The notes below the pieces were generated by a model, which was not told the DNA's origin, did not search any database, and saw only the letters and a list, made by a program, of their open reading frames with translations. The translations under genes were made by a program, and so were the position numbers. A DNA stretch of 64,000 nt from an uncultured Eubacteriales bacterium (GTDB taxonomy: Bacteria > Bacillota > Clostridia > Oscillospirales > CAG-272), in assembly GCA_934503195.1 (NCBI GenBank), contig CAKSVM010000005.1, forward strand, positions 1 to 64,000. Direction: 5' to 3'. Shown here in pieces: positions 38,481 to 46,577 of the stretch. Numbering within the stretch: position 1 is the first letter of the stretch; each line of letters opens with the position of its first letter.

Positions 38481-39878
38481 ATGGCTAAGGTAAAAATTAC
38501 CGAAACGGTCTTACGTGACTCGCATCAGTCCCTGATCGCGACCCGTATGACCACCGACGAAATGCTTCCGATTCTCGGCGAGCTTGACAAGGTCGGTTAT
38601 CATTCCCTTGAGGCATGGGGCGGCGCGACCTTTGACGCCTGCCTCCGCTTCCTCAACGAGGATCCGTGGGAGAGACTCCGCAAGATCCGCGCCGGAGTCA
38701 AGAACACCAAGCTACAGATGCTTTTCCGCGGACAGAATATTTTAGGCTACCGCCACTACGCTGACGACGTTGTCGAATACTTCGTCCAGAAGTCGATCGC
38801 GAACGGCATCGACATTCTCAGAATCTTCGACGCGCTCAACGACCCGAGAAACCTCAAGACCGCTATAAACGCGACCAAGAAGGAAAACGGTCACGTTCAG
38901 GCCGCTATCAGCTACACCACCGGCCCGGTCTACACCACCGAGTACTTCACCAAGTACGCAAAGCAGCTTGAAGAGATGGGCGCGGACTCGATCTGCGTCA
39001 AGGACATGGCCGGACTTCTGAAGCCCTACGACGCTTACGAGCTTATCAAGGCACTCAAGGAGACCGTCAAGATCCCGATCCAGCTTCATACCCATTACAC
39101 CGCGGGAATCGCGTCCATGACTGTTCTGAAGGCCGTGGAGGCCGGTGTGGACATCGTTGACACCGCTATCTCCCCGATGGCTATGGGAACCTCCCAGCCG
39201 CCCACAGAGCCGATTGTCGCCACCCTCGCGGGAACCGAGTTCGACACCGGACTCGATCTCCATCAGCTCGACAAGATCGCGAAGTACTTCACGCCTCTGC
39301 GCGAGAAGTATCTCAAGGAAGGCCTTCTCGATCCGAAGGTCCTCAAGGTCGACGTCAACGCGCTGCTCTATCAGGTTCCGGGCGGAATGCTCTCGAACCT
39401 CGTTTCGCAGCTCAAGCAGGCCGGCAAGTCGGATAAACTTGACGAGGTTCTCGCCGAGGTGCCGCGCGTCCGTGCCGACGCCGGATATCCTCCGCTTGTC
39501 ACCCCGTCCAGCCAGATCGTCGGAACTCAGGCGGTCTACAACATCATCATGGGCGAGCACTACAAGACCGTAACGAAGGAATTCAAGGGACTTGTCCGCG
39601 GCGAGTACGGAAAGACTCCGATGCCGATAAAGCCCGAGTTCCAGAAGCAGATCATCGGCGACGCTAAGCCGATCACCTACCGTCCGGCAGACGACCTCAA
39701 GCCCGAGCTCGAAGGACTCCGCGAAAAGGTAAAGCCGTGGGCAATTCAGGACGAGGATGTCCTCTCCTACGCGCTCTTCGAGCAGGTCGCGACGAAGTTC
39801 TTTGAGTGGAGAAAGAACCAGAAGTTCGGAATCGACGCTGATCACGCCGACGCCGAGAACAAGATCCACACTGTCTGA
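38481..39878 (+). CDS. oadA: 5S-type carboxyltransferase (oxaloacetate decarboxylase alpha without biotin domain)
   Basis: The 465-residue protein is the HMGL-like barrel that transfers CO2 between oxaloacetate/pyruvate and biotin. It begins KITETVLRDSHQSL with the metal-binding Asp, has the biotin-pocket segment GADSICVKDMAGLL with the lysine expected to be carbamylated, the zinc ligands LHTHYTAG and the PGGMLSNL motif, then the PYC/OADA conserved domain. It stops after ENKIHTV with no biotinyl domain, as in transcarboxylase 5S. TGGAGGAATA precedes the ATG. Confidence 0.93.
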   Translation: MAKVKITETVLRDSHQSLIATRMTTDEMLPILGELDKVGYHSLEAWGGATFDACLRFLNEDPWERLRKIRAGVKNTKLQMLFRGQNILGYRHYADDVVEYFVQKSIANGIDILRIFDALNDPRNLKTAINATKKENGHVQAAISYTTGPVYTTEYFTKYAKQLEEMGADSICVKDMAGLLKPYDAYELIKALKETVKIPIQLHTHYTAGIASMTVLKAVEAGVDIVDTAISPMAMGTSQPPTEPIVATLAGTEFDTGLDLHQLDKIAKYFTPLREKYLKEGLLDPKVLKVDVNALLYQVPGGMLSNLVSQLKQAGKSDKLDEVLAEVPRVRADAGYPPLVTPSSQIVGTQAVYNIIMGEHYKTVTKEFKGLVRGEYGKTPMPIKPEFQKQIIGDAKPITYRPADDLKPELEGLREKVKPWAIQDEDVLSYALFEQVATKFFEWRKNQKFGIDADHADAENKIHTV

Positions 39879-39905
39879 TAAATTCCGTAAAGACGCGGAA
39901 AACAG

Positions 39906-39943
39906 AACGCACGGCCGGGAAAATCCCGGGTCGTGCGTTTCTT
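39906..39943 (+). terminator. Terminator after oadA
   Basis: AACGCACG (39906-39913) pairs with CGTGCGTT (39932-39939), with inner pairing CCGGGA/TCCCGG, followed by TTTCTT. Confidence 0.85.
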
Positions 39944-39975
39944 GTGAAAAAATACAGAATACGGAGAATCCGAAA

Positions 39976-41364
39976 ATGGATGATATCACCGTTTCCCCGG
40001 ACAACACCCGGCGTGAGAACAAAATGGGCGTAATGCCCGTAAACAAACTGATAATAACGATGAGCCTGCCGATGATGATCTCAATGCTCGTTCAGGCTCT
40101 CTATAACATAGTCGACAGCATATTCGTCGCGAGAATCAGCGAGGACGCGCTGACGGCCGTTTCACTGGCCTTTTCGATGCAGCAGCTGATGCTTGCGGTT
40201 TCGACCGGAACCGGAGTCGGAGTCAACGCGCTCCTCTCGAAAAGGCTTGGAATGAAGGACTACGAAGGCGCGAACAGAGTCGCCAACACCGGAGTTTTTC
40301 TCGCGTTTTGCAGCTACATTCTCTTTCTGATTCTCGGGATTTTCGCGGTCAGGCCTTTTTTTATGATGCAGAACGACGACCCGGCGATAGTCGAGGCGGG
40401 AGTGACGTATCTTTCGATCGTCCTCATCTTCTCGTTCGGACTTTTCGCGCAGATCATAATGGAGCGTCTCGTCCAGTCGACCGGAAAGACGATGATCGCT
40501 ATGATCACGCAGACGATCGGCGCAGTCATAAACATAATCTTTGACCCGATACTCATCTTCGGACTCCTTGGCTTTCCGGAGCTCGGAATCGCGGGCGCGG
40601 CGATCGCGACGGTCGCCGGGCAGATAATCGCGGCGATCCTCGGAATAATCATGAATCACCATTTCAACAAGGAAATCGTCGTGAATCCGATAAAATACCG
40701 CCCCGATCTTCAGACGGTCGGACACATCTACTCGGTCGGACTCCCGTCGATAATCATGCAGTCGATAAGCTCGATAATGGTTGTCGGGATGAATAAGATC
40801 CTCTTTACTTTCTCGTCGACGGCGCAGGCGGTGTTCGGCGTGTATTTCAAGCTCCAGAGCTTCATTTTCATGCCGGTTTTCGGACTGAACAACGGCATTG
40901 TGCCGATAATCGCCTACAACTACGGGGCCGGAAAGCGCGAGCGGATGAAGAAGACAATCCGCATCGCCTGCTTCTACGCGATTGGAATAATGCTCATCGG
41001 AATCGCCGTTATGGAGATCTTCCCGGCTGAGCTTCTGTCGTTTTTTGACGCGTCGGAGGACATGATCCGGATCGGCATTCCGGCACTGCGCATAATCTGC
41101 CTTTCGTTCATTTTCGCGGGCTTTTGCATTACGGTCGGATCGGTGTTTCAGGCACTCGGAAACGGGCTTTACAGCATGATCGTCTCGGTCACAAGACAGC
41201 TCTGCGTTCTGCTCCCGGTGGCGTATCTCATGTCGCTGACCGGAAATCTCGATATGGTCTGGCTCTCCTTCCCGATCGCCGAGATAATGTCGGTTGCGAT
41301 GTCTCTCTTCTTCTATGTGCGGATAAACAAAAAGATAATCCGCCACGTCGAGAACAACGAATGA
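39976..41364 (+). CDS. MATE family efflux transporter
   Basis: The 462-residue protein has twelve predicted helices in two repeats of the MatE fold. Typical segments are LIITMSLPMMISMLVQALYNIVDSIFV near the start, the TGTGVGVNALLSKRLG loop and, in the second half, VGLPSIIMQSISSIMV and FGLNNGIVPIIAYNYGAGK. MATE proteins export cationic drugs or metabolites by Na+ or H+ antiport; the substrate is unknown. ATG 39976 follows ACGGAGA by about 8 nt; the same frame is open further upstream into oadA, but this is the first start with a ribosome binding site. Confidence 0.9.
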   Translation: MDDITVSPDNTRRENKMGVMPVNKLIITMSLPMMISMLVQALYNIVDSIFVARISEDALTAVSLAFSMQQLMLAVSTGTGVGVNALLSKRLGMKDYEGANRVANTGVFLAFCSYILFLILGIFAVRPFFMMQNDDPAIVEAGVTYLSIVLIFSFGLFAQIIMERLVQSTGKTMIAMITQTIGAVINIIFDPILIFGLLGFPELGIAGAAIATVAGQIIAAILGIIMNHHFNKEIVVNPIKYRPDLQTVGHIYSVGLPSIIMQSISSIMVVGMNKILFTFSSTAQAVFGVYFKLQSFIFMPVFGLNNGIVPIIAYNYGAGKRERMKKTIRIACFYAIGIMLIGIAVMEIFPAELLSFFDASEDMIRIGIPALRIICLSFIFAGFCITVGSVFQALGNGLYSMIVSVTRQLCVLLPVAYLMSLTGNLDMVWLSFPIAEIMSVAMSLFFYVRINKKIIRHVENNE

Positions 41365-41407
41365 CCGTTCGCGTGACGCGTGAAATCCGATCAAGTGGAG
41401 GAGGAAT

Positions 41408-41729
41408 ATGGAGATCGGGCAATACACAAAGGAGCTTATTCCCGACGTTCTCCGGTTTGAGCGCGATCCGCGCCCGGAGTAGAATTTCTGGGGCTGGAAG
41501 ATTGATGCCGATTACATCGCCGCGTGACCGAAAGCTTTGAGAATCCGGCCTTCGCGAATTCTCTGTCTCTGCTCGCGTACATGGATGGCAGGGGGGTCGG
41601 CAGAATCGATTCGCCCCTGATTTGCGGGTGCTGGTCGGAATTATCGCTTCTAACGAGGACGCGCGGAGGTTCTATAGCGGTCTGTCCGGCGCGAAGATCA
41701 GTGACGAAGGCATCTGGATTGAGCTTTGA
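41408..41729 (+). pseudogene. Decayed GNAT acetyltransferase
   Basis: After GGAGGAGGAAT, an ATG opens MEIGQYTKELIPDVLRFE, but the frame meets TAG after 24 codons and TGA after 14 more. The reading then continues in another frame (VTESFENPAFANSLSLLAYMDGR) and shifts again to finish VGIIASNEDARRFYSGLSGA up to the TGA at 41727. The first and last pieces resemble the two ends of a GNAT N-acetyltransferase; the central acetyl-CoA-binding part is missing. Two stops, two frameshifts and an internal deletion make it a clear remnant. A MITE-like element begins 8 bp after it. Confidence 0.8.
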
Positions 41730-41736
41730 TCTGAAT

Positions 41737-41953
41737 TAAGGCAATACCGCACAATTCGCGGCTGACGCCTTAAGCACGCATCTGCTTGCGTCTTTTCACC
41801 AGTTGCTACGCAACTGGTTCATACTTCACAAAAATTCTTGACGTGGGACCTACCACGCCTGCGAATTTTTGTTTAGTCTGACGAAATAATCTGACGACTT
41901 GCGGAGCAAGTCGTGCGCATCCTACGCGCTTAGAATTATGCGGTATTGCCTTA
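41737..41953. mobile_element. MITE-like 217-bp element with 21-bp terminal inverted repeats
   Basis: The ends 41737-41757 and 41933-41953 are inverted copies matching at 20 of 21 positions (inner core GGCAATACCGCA), with TTAA/TTAA at the very outside. The interior has no open frame but several perfect hairpins: CCAGTTGC/GCAACTGG, CGACTTGC/GCAAGTCG and a long CAAAAATTC/GAATTTTTG pairing that encloses GTGG/CCAC. This is the form of a non-autonomous miniature transposable element. It sits between a pseudogene and the terminator of the convergent operon. No transposase is in the window. Confidence 0.78.
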
Positions 41954-41957
41954 AAGA

Positions 41958-41997
41958 AATCGGAACAGGAATGACCTCGGTCATTCCTGTTCCGATT
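41958..41997 (-). terminator. Terminator of the minus-strand operon
   Basis: An 18-bp perfect stem (AATCGGAACAGGAATGAC on the left arm, 41958-41975, with its complement ending at 41997) has TTTCTTTAA on the minus side. It ends the operon that finishes with the acetyltransferase at 42030. Confidence 0.88.
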
Positions 41998-42029
41998 CTG
42001 TTCAGCTGCCCTTTTCGGGAGGGAACTTT

Positions 42030-42548
42030 TTATTTTCCGATTTTCTCCATTACCGCGGCCCATCTTGCCGGATGGCTTTCGTGACTCATCACGGGCTTGA
42101 AGCCAAGGCGGAGATAGGTCCTTATCGCCGGAATCCTGAAATCGTCGGTCGAGAGCATCGCGCTCTCAAATCCGCGTTCTCTGAGGGAAATCAGCGCGGC
42201 GGCGACTATCGGGAGCGAGAGCCCGAGCCCGCGCGCGTCGGGATCGACGCCGACCATGTGTATCCAGCCCTCGCCGGGAAATTCGGCCTTTTCGATCGCG
42301 GCGGTTGTCGCGACGTCCTTTCCGTCCTTTGCGAGATAGAAGACGTGTCCGGGCATGTATCCGGGGCGCGTCGTAAGGCTCTGATCAAAGCCGAAGTGTG
42401 AGCCGAACGAACGCTCGATGAGAATTTCCCAGTCGCGCTCATGGCCGGGAATGTGCGTGTGGAACGTGATTCCGTCTGGAAGCGTGATCTCCGGGATGTT
42501 ATCCATATCGGATTTCCGCATGAAGAGCTGAGGAAGATTTTCTGCCAT
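42030..42548 (-). CDS. GNAT family N-acetyltransferase
   Basis: The 172-residue protein has a GNAT fold: a beta-hairpin VFYLAKDGKDVATTAAI, the acetyl-CoA motif VGVDPDARGLGLSLPIVAAAL (about residues 99-119) with the R-x-x-G-x-x pattern, and the closing TYLRLGFKPV strand. The acceptor is unknown. GAAAGGAATCC precedes the ATG. It is the last gene of the minus-strand operon that starts near 45.3 kb. Confidence 0.87.
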   Translation of the reverse strand: MAENLPQLFMRKSDMDNIPEITLPDGITFHTHIPGHERDWEILIERSFGSHFGFDQSLTTRPGYMPGHVFYLAKDGKDVATTAAIEKAEFPGEGWIHMVGVDPDARGLGLSLPIVAAALISLRERGFESAMLSTDDFRIPAIRTYLRLGFKPVMSHESHPARWAAVMEKIGK

Positions 42549-42573
42549 GGTGTTGGATTCCTTTCGAAAAAAA

Positions 42574-43224
42574 TTATTCGAGGACGAACTTCAGTATTTC
42601 ATCCGGCGCGGACACGAGGTGCGACGCGCCGTGCGCGTTCAGAAAATCAACGTCGCGGAAGCCCCATGTGACGCTCAGACAGGGAATTCCGGCGTTCTTC
42701 GCCGTCTCGATGTCGACGTCCGAGTCGCCGATATATACCGATTCTGAGGCCGGGATTCCGAGAGTTTTCATCGACTCAAACGCCGAGTCTGGCGCGGGCT
42801 TGCGGCGGACGTTTTCACGCTCGCCGACCGCGAAGTCGAGTCTGCCCGGGAAGTACTGCCTGCAAAGCTCCTGCACGGCGAAATCCGCCTTGTTCGACAC
42901 GACGGCGATCTTTACTCCCGCCGCGTGAAGTGAGTCGAAAAGCTTTCCGATTCCATCGTATGGCGCGGTCTTTATCGAGCAGTGCGCACCGTAATACGCC
43001 TTGAAATCCGCGAAGACCTTTTCGATGAGCCCAGCTGACGATCCGGCCGGAACCGCGCGCTCAATTAAAAGATGGATTCCGTTTCCGACAAAGCGTCTGA
43101 CTTCGTCGACCGTTCTCTCGGGCAGGGAATTCATCCGGAGCGCGGCGTTTGTCGAGTCGGCTAAATCGTCGAGAGTGTTGAGTATCGTGCCGTCAAGGTC
43201 AAAGATTGCGAGTCTGTATTTCAT
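42574..43224 (-). CDS. HAD-family phosphatase (phosphoglycolate phosphatase-like)
   Basis: The 216-residue enzyme has HAD motif I FDLDGTILNT with nucleophile Asp9 and acid Asp11, motif II VVSNK, the RRKPAPDSAF lysine motif III, and motif IV YIGDSDVDIETAKNAG. A helical C1 cap lies between about residues 15 and 80. This is the Gph/PGMB subgroup, which removes phosphate from small sugar phosphates or phosphoglycolate; the substrate cannot be fixed. It starts 3 nt after the DUF4358 gene. Confidence 0.88.
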   Translation of the reverse strand: MKYRLAIFDLDGTILNTLDDLADSTNAALRMNSLPERTVDEVRRFVGNGIHLLIERAVPAGSSAGLIEKVFADFKAYYGAHCSIKTAPYDGIGKLFDSLHAAGVKIAVVSNKADFAVQELCRQYFPGRLDFAVGERENVRRKPAPDSAFESMKTLGIPASESVYIGDSDVDIETAKNAGIPCLSVTWGFRDVDFLNAHGASHLVSAPDEILKFVLE

Positions 43225-43227
43225 TTT

Positions 43228-43725
43228 TTATTTTCCCAGCAGAGTGTTTTCTATCGCGGTGAAGACATTCGCGCGGTCGGCGTCGGAGAGGATGCAGAAG
43301 ACCGCGTAATTTCCGTAGACCTTCACCTCCGCGTTCTTGAGCTTCGGATACTGATCGGCGTCGTAGCTCGGATTCCAGGTCTCATCGCGCTTCTTGAGAT
43401 AGTTTCTGAGGAGATCACCGAGGATCTTCGCTCCCTCAGCGTCAGACGCCTTGAAGATTCCGTATTCGTCCGCGCTGGCTCCCGAAGCCTGCCAGCGGAC
43501 AAGTCCCTCAACGAACTCAGTTTTGCCGATCTCCATCATGTATTCGACATAATCCGAATCCTGAGTGACGAAGGTATCGGTTCCGGTGAGCTTTGCCTCG
43601 GCGGCCGCCTGAAGCGTGGTGAGCGCGACGTCGTCCTTATAGGACGCGGGCTTGTCCCCGCAGGCGCAGATGAGTGTTAAAAGCGTGAGAGACGCGATGA
43701 TTAAAGCCGTGATTCTTGATTTCAT
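43228..43725 (-). CDS. DUF4358 lipoprotein
   Basis: The 165-residue protein has a lipoprotein signal ending LICAC with lipidated Cys22, then a compact domain with the DUF4358 pattern (YMMEIGKTEFVEGLVRW, DEYGIFKASDAEGAKIL, LKNAEVKVYGNYAVFCILSD). The family is common in Clostridia near acyltransferase and SGNH genes for surface polymers, which agrees with the SGNH hydrolase just upstream. The function is unknown. AAGGAGA lies before the ATG. Confidence 0.85.
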   Translation of the reverse strand: MKSRITALIIASLTLLTLICACGDKPASYKDDVALTTLQAAAEAKLTGTDTFVTQDSDYVEYMMEIGKTEFVEGLVRWQASGASADEYGIFKASDAEGAKILGDLLRNYLKKRDETWNPSYDADQYPKLKNAEVKVYGNYAVFCILSDADRANVFTAIENTLLGK

Positions 43726-43751
43726 TTGATTTTCTCCTTGTTATTTCAGTG

Positions 43752-44774
43752 TCATTCAACCCACGCGTGGGTGCGGATGTTGTCAAGCTCGATCTTCAGT
43801 CCTGTTTCGCTCAGATGCAGACCGTCGCCGTTCGAGTATTCGTTTTTCAGCCATCCGTCCTCGTCGCGCAGAACCGAGTTCGTGTCGAGATATTTGATGC
43901 CGTATTCTTCGGCGAGCTGGCAGACCCATTTGTTCGCCGCGTCGATCTTGGCGTTGTTGATTGATTTGAGCGACTCATAGTTCGACGCGACCGGGAAGAT
44001 CGACTGGAGGATGATCTTCGTGTCGGGGCTGGCCTCCTGAACGCTCTTTATGAGCTTGCTGTATTCCTTCTTGAAGTATTCCTCGCCCATGAAAGAAACT
44101 CCGTTGACGCCGAGGGTTATCACGAGATATTCGGGCTTCTTGAGCGTCACCGCGTCCTTTATCGTCATCTCTTTGTCGGTCTCGGGATACCAGATGAGAA
44201 CCGTGTTGACGTAGGAAAGGGTGATCGTGCCGTTTGTCGGCGTCCAGACCTGAGTGGTGTCCTTGCCGCCGCTCAGAACCTTGTATCTGCGGAGTCCATA
44301 GGTCGTTGAGTCGCCGAGAAATACGATCTTGTCGATATATTCCTGTCCGGCGTCCTCGCTCTCGGCAAGCACGGTGTTCGGATATCCCGCGAGAAACTCG
44401 GCGATCTCTTCAGAGGTGTTCGCGGCCGGAACCGACGCGGGTTCGTCTGACTTGGTCGTGTCGGCCGGTTTTGTGGTTTCGATCGGCTTTGTCGTCTCTT
44501 CGGTCTTTGTCGTTTCAGGTGGCTTGGTCGTCTCGGTGACAGGCTTTGTCTCGGTTGTCACCGGAGGCTCGGTGGATTTTGTCACCGGGTCGGTCCGCGG
44601 AGGATTTGTTGTGGTTTCGGCTGATTCGGAGCCTTGCGTTGTGGTGAGCCCCGGGCTTGCCGCGCCCTCACGCGACGAGATCGTCGCGAGTACAATAAGC
44701 GTGACTAATACGACAAATATGGCGAAGGCCGCCGCCTTGTACATAATGCCATCGTTCTGTGAACCGGAATTCAT
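43752..44774 (-). CDS. Membrane-anchored SGNH/GDSL hydrolase
   Basis: The 340-residue protein has an N-terminal membrane helix (about residues 10-32 from this start), a Thr/Pro/Glu/Lys-rich spacer of ETTKP-type repeats (to about 115) and an extracellular SGNH domain: block I FLGDSTTYGL with the nucleophile Ser, the LGVNGVSFMG block and block V DGLHLS with the catalytic His. Such enzymes de-acylate surface glycans or act with acyltransferases. A TTG at 44786 is an alternative start; neither start has ideal spacing from AAAGGA. The repeat spacer resembles that of the barnase at 9.7-10.3 kb. Confidence 0.83.
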   Translation of the reverse strand: MNSGSQNDGIMYKAAAFAIFVVLVTLIVLATISSREGAASPGLTTTQGSESAETTTNPPRTDPVTKSTEPPVTTETKPVTETTKPPETTKTEETTKPIETTKPADTTKSDEPASVPAANTSEEIAEFLAGYPNTVLAESEDAGQEYIDKIVFLGDSTTYGLRRYKVLSGGKDTTQVWTPTNGTITLSYVNTVLIWYPETDKEMTIKDAVTLKKPEYLVITLGVNGVSFMGEEYFKKEYSKLIKSVQEASPDTKIILQSIFPVASNYESLKSINNAKIDAANKWVCQLAEEYGIKYLDTNSVLRDEDGWLKNEYSNGDGLHLSETGLKIELDNIRTHAWVE

Positions 44775-44806
44775 TTTGCTGTTCAAAGTCCTTTCTTTGT
44801 CTGATG

Positions 44807-45274
44807 TCAGCGTTTCTTCCCTGTGAAGAACTCGCCGAACTGTGACTCGTATTCAAGATCGTCGGCCTTCCTGTTGTTCTTTACGCTCGCGACGATCCCG
44901 GCGATACCCGCGATCACGGCGTAAATCACCGCGAAGATTCCCAGTCTCACAAAGATCGCTCCGAAGTCATTCCAGACGCCCGGAATGATTATGAAGACGA
45001 CGCCGAACGCGATAAGCGATCCGATGAAGTGGATCATCAGCTTTGTCGCGGTCGAGAGATCAAGCCGGAAGACAAGATTCAGTGCCGACATGATGAGACA
45101 GGCGAGAAATATCAGCGCGGCCGAGCCGAGGCTCAGAAACATCGCGATGCCGCCGCCCGACGCCGGATTCATCTCGGAAAAACCGGTCGCCGCGAGAAGG
45201 ATCACGAACTCCGCCGCCGTGAAGTATACGCAGGCGTCAGAGATTATTTTTTTTATCTGCTTTTTTATATTCAT
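44807..45274 (-). CDS. Four-helix membrane protein of unknown function
   Basis: The 155-residue protein has a basic start (MNIKKQIKKI), four hydrophobic segments (about 13-31, 45-66, 80-98 and 107-130) and a charged tail. It resembles DUF3021-type small membrane proteins in size and topology, but I see no motif that proves this. GCGAGGAAAAC precedes the ATG, and a promoter at 45308-45336 makes it the first gene of the operon reaching down to 42 kb. Confidence 0.65.
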   Translation of the reverse strand: MNIKKQIKKIISDACVYFTAAEFVILLAATGFSEMNPASGGGIAMFLSLGSAALIFLACLIMSALNLVFRLDLSTATKLMIHFIGSLIAFGVVFIIIPGVWNDFGAIFVRLGIFAVIYAVIAGIAGIVASVKNNRKADDLEYESQFGEFFTGKKR

Positions 45275-45307
45275 ATCGTTTTCCTCGCGAAAAAATCATA
45301 CACCAAT

Positions 45308-45336
45308 ATGATATCACTTACTTGTAAACTTTTCAA
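45308..45336 (-). promoter_or_regulatory. Promoter of the 45.3-42.0 kb operon
   Basis: On the minus strand TTGAAA (45336-45331), 17 nt, TATCAT (45313-45308). Confidence 0.7.
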
Positions 45337-45381
45337 TAGCGTCGGTGAAAATTTTATAAAAGCGTCACTTTTTGCTAACAA

Positions 45382-46383
45382 TTAGTCGGGAGCCGAGAGG
45401 TCGAGTATCGCGCTTTCCGAGACAAATTCACCGCTTTCCCTGTCGTAGGAGGTCGCGGCGCGGTATTTCGCGAGAAATTTCGTGTATTCGTACAGGTCGA
45501 TCCAGATCTGATTCCAGCCGTCATTCTGCGACTCGTCAAAGATTAACTCTACGCCGAAATGAAGGTGCGGCGTGTCGATGTTGTTCGTGTCCTCCTTTGC
45601 CGAGTATCCGGTCATTCCGAGGTAACCGATGACCTCCCCGGCCGAGACCTGCTTTCCCTCGTAGATGTCGTTATACGGATGCCCCTTGCGAAGATGCGCA
45701 TAGTAGTAATACCGCTTTCCGTCATAGCTTCGGATCCCGATCCGCCAGCCGCCGTACTGATTCCAGCCGCAGGCCTCGATGTATCCCGACTCGACCGCGA
45801 TAATCGGCGTCCCGACGCTTCCCATCATGTCGTGGCCGAGATGCGGGCGGCGGTAGCCGTATGACCGCGCCGCGCCGAAGTCGTCGAAGTCGCTGTAATA
45901 ATATCCGGCCGCGATCGGCGAGAAGACCTTGAGTCCGTAGCGTTTTTCGAGCCACTGACCGTTTTTCACCGCGTATTCTCCGACGAAGCCGCCGAGAGCC
46001 GCGTCATAGGCCTCAAGATAATAGGCGAGATTTTTTGAGGTCGAGATTTCCTCGGGCTTTTCCCCCGCGGCGAGACGGTCGGAATAAGCCTTTATGTCAG
46101 ACGCCCTGACCTTTGAAAAATCCCCGCCAGAGCGTGACGCCGCGAGCGCGATGAGCGTCACGAAATCGGCGTGGGAGCCGTCCCCGGCGCGTGACGACTC
46201 ATAGGTCGCGATGTCATATTTCAGCGCGGCCGAAAGAATTTCGGATGTCACGTCGAAGTCGACCCATTTTATGTACCCGTCGGCCGAGACGGCGATGGCT
46301 TCCCGCTCTTTTGCCGCCGACGGGATGACCACCGCGACGGCGAGAATTATCAGATAAACTATCCGAACAAGATTTTTCCGCAT
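45382..46383 (-). CDS. M23-family (LytM-type) metallopeptidase
   Basis: The 333-residue protein has an N-terminal signal/membrane segment (about residues 6-24) and a C-terminal M23 domain with zinc ligands in HLGHD (HxxxD motif) and PHLHFGVE. Between them lies a helical region of about 150 residues without a known domain (DVTSEILSAALKYDIATYESS). M23 enzymes cut peptidoglycan cross-links; some lack activity and serve as activators, but the ligands are intact here. ATG 46383 is fixed by GGGAGG 5-6 nt upstream rather than the earlier in-frame ATG at 46419. Confidence 0.88.
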   Translation of the reverse strand: MRKNLVRIVYLIILAVAVVIPSAAKEREAIAVSADGYIKWVDFDVTSEILSAALKYDIATYESSRAGDGSHADFVTLIALAASRSGGDFSKVRASDIKAYSDRLAAGEKPEEISTSKNLAYYLEAYDAALGGFVGEYAVKNGQWLEKRYGLKVFSPIAAGYYYSDFDDFGAARSYGYRRPHLGHDMMGSVGTPIIAVESGYIEACGWNQYGGWRIGIRSYDGKRYYYYAHLRKGHPYNDIYEGKQVSAGEVIGYLGMTGYSAKEDTNNIDTPHLHFGVELIFDESQNDGWNQIWIDLYEYTKFLAKYRAATSYDRESGEFVSESAILDLSAPD

Positions 46384-46477
46384 ACTGCCTCCCTTGGGAT
46401 ATGGTTCCCGCTGATTCATTTATATTCAGGGAAAATGAATATTTTTCATGAATTCACCGAATATTTTCAGATAACGA

Positions 46478-46506
46478 TTGACTTTTCTGAATAATGATTG
46501 TATAAT
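46478..46506 (+). promoter_or_regulatory. Promoter of the nusB super-operon
   Basis: TTGACT (46478-46483), 17 nt, TATAAT (46501-46506). It is the only strong plus-strand promoter I see before the long run of genes to 61.9 kb. Confidence 0.88.
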
Positions 46507-46577
46507 ATTATATGTATGCTTTTAGTCGCGGTCATAACGCGCCAAATGACAACCAATATACACCAGAAGAGGAAAAT

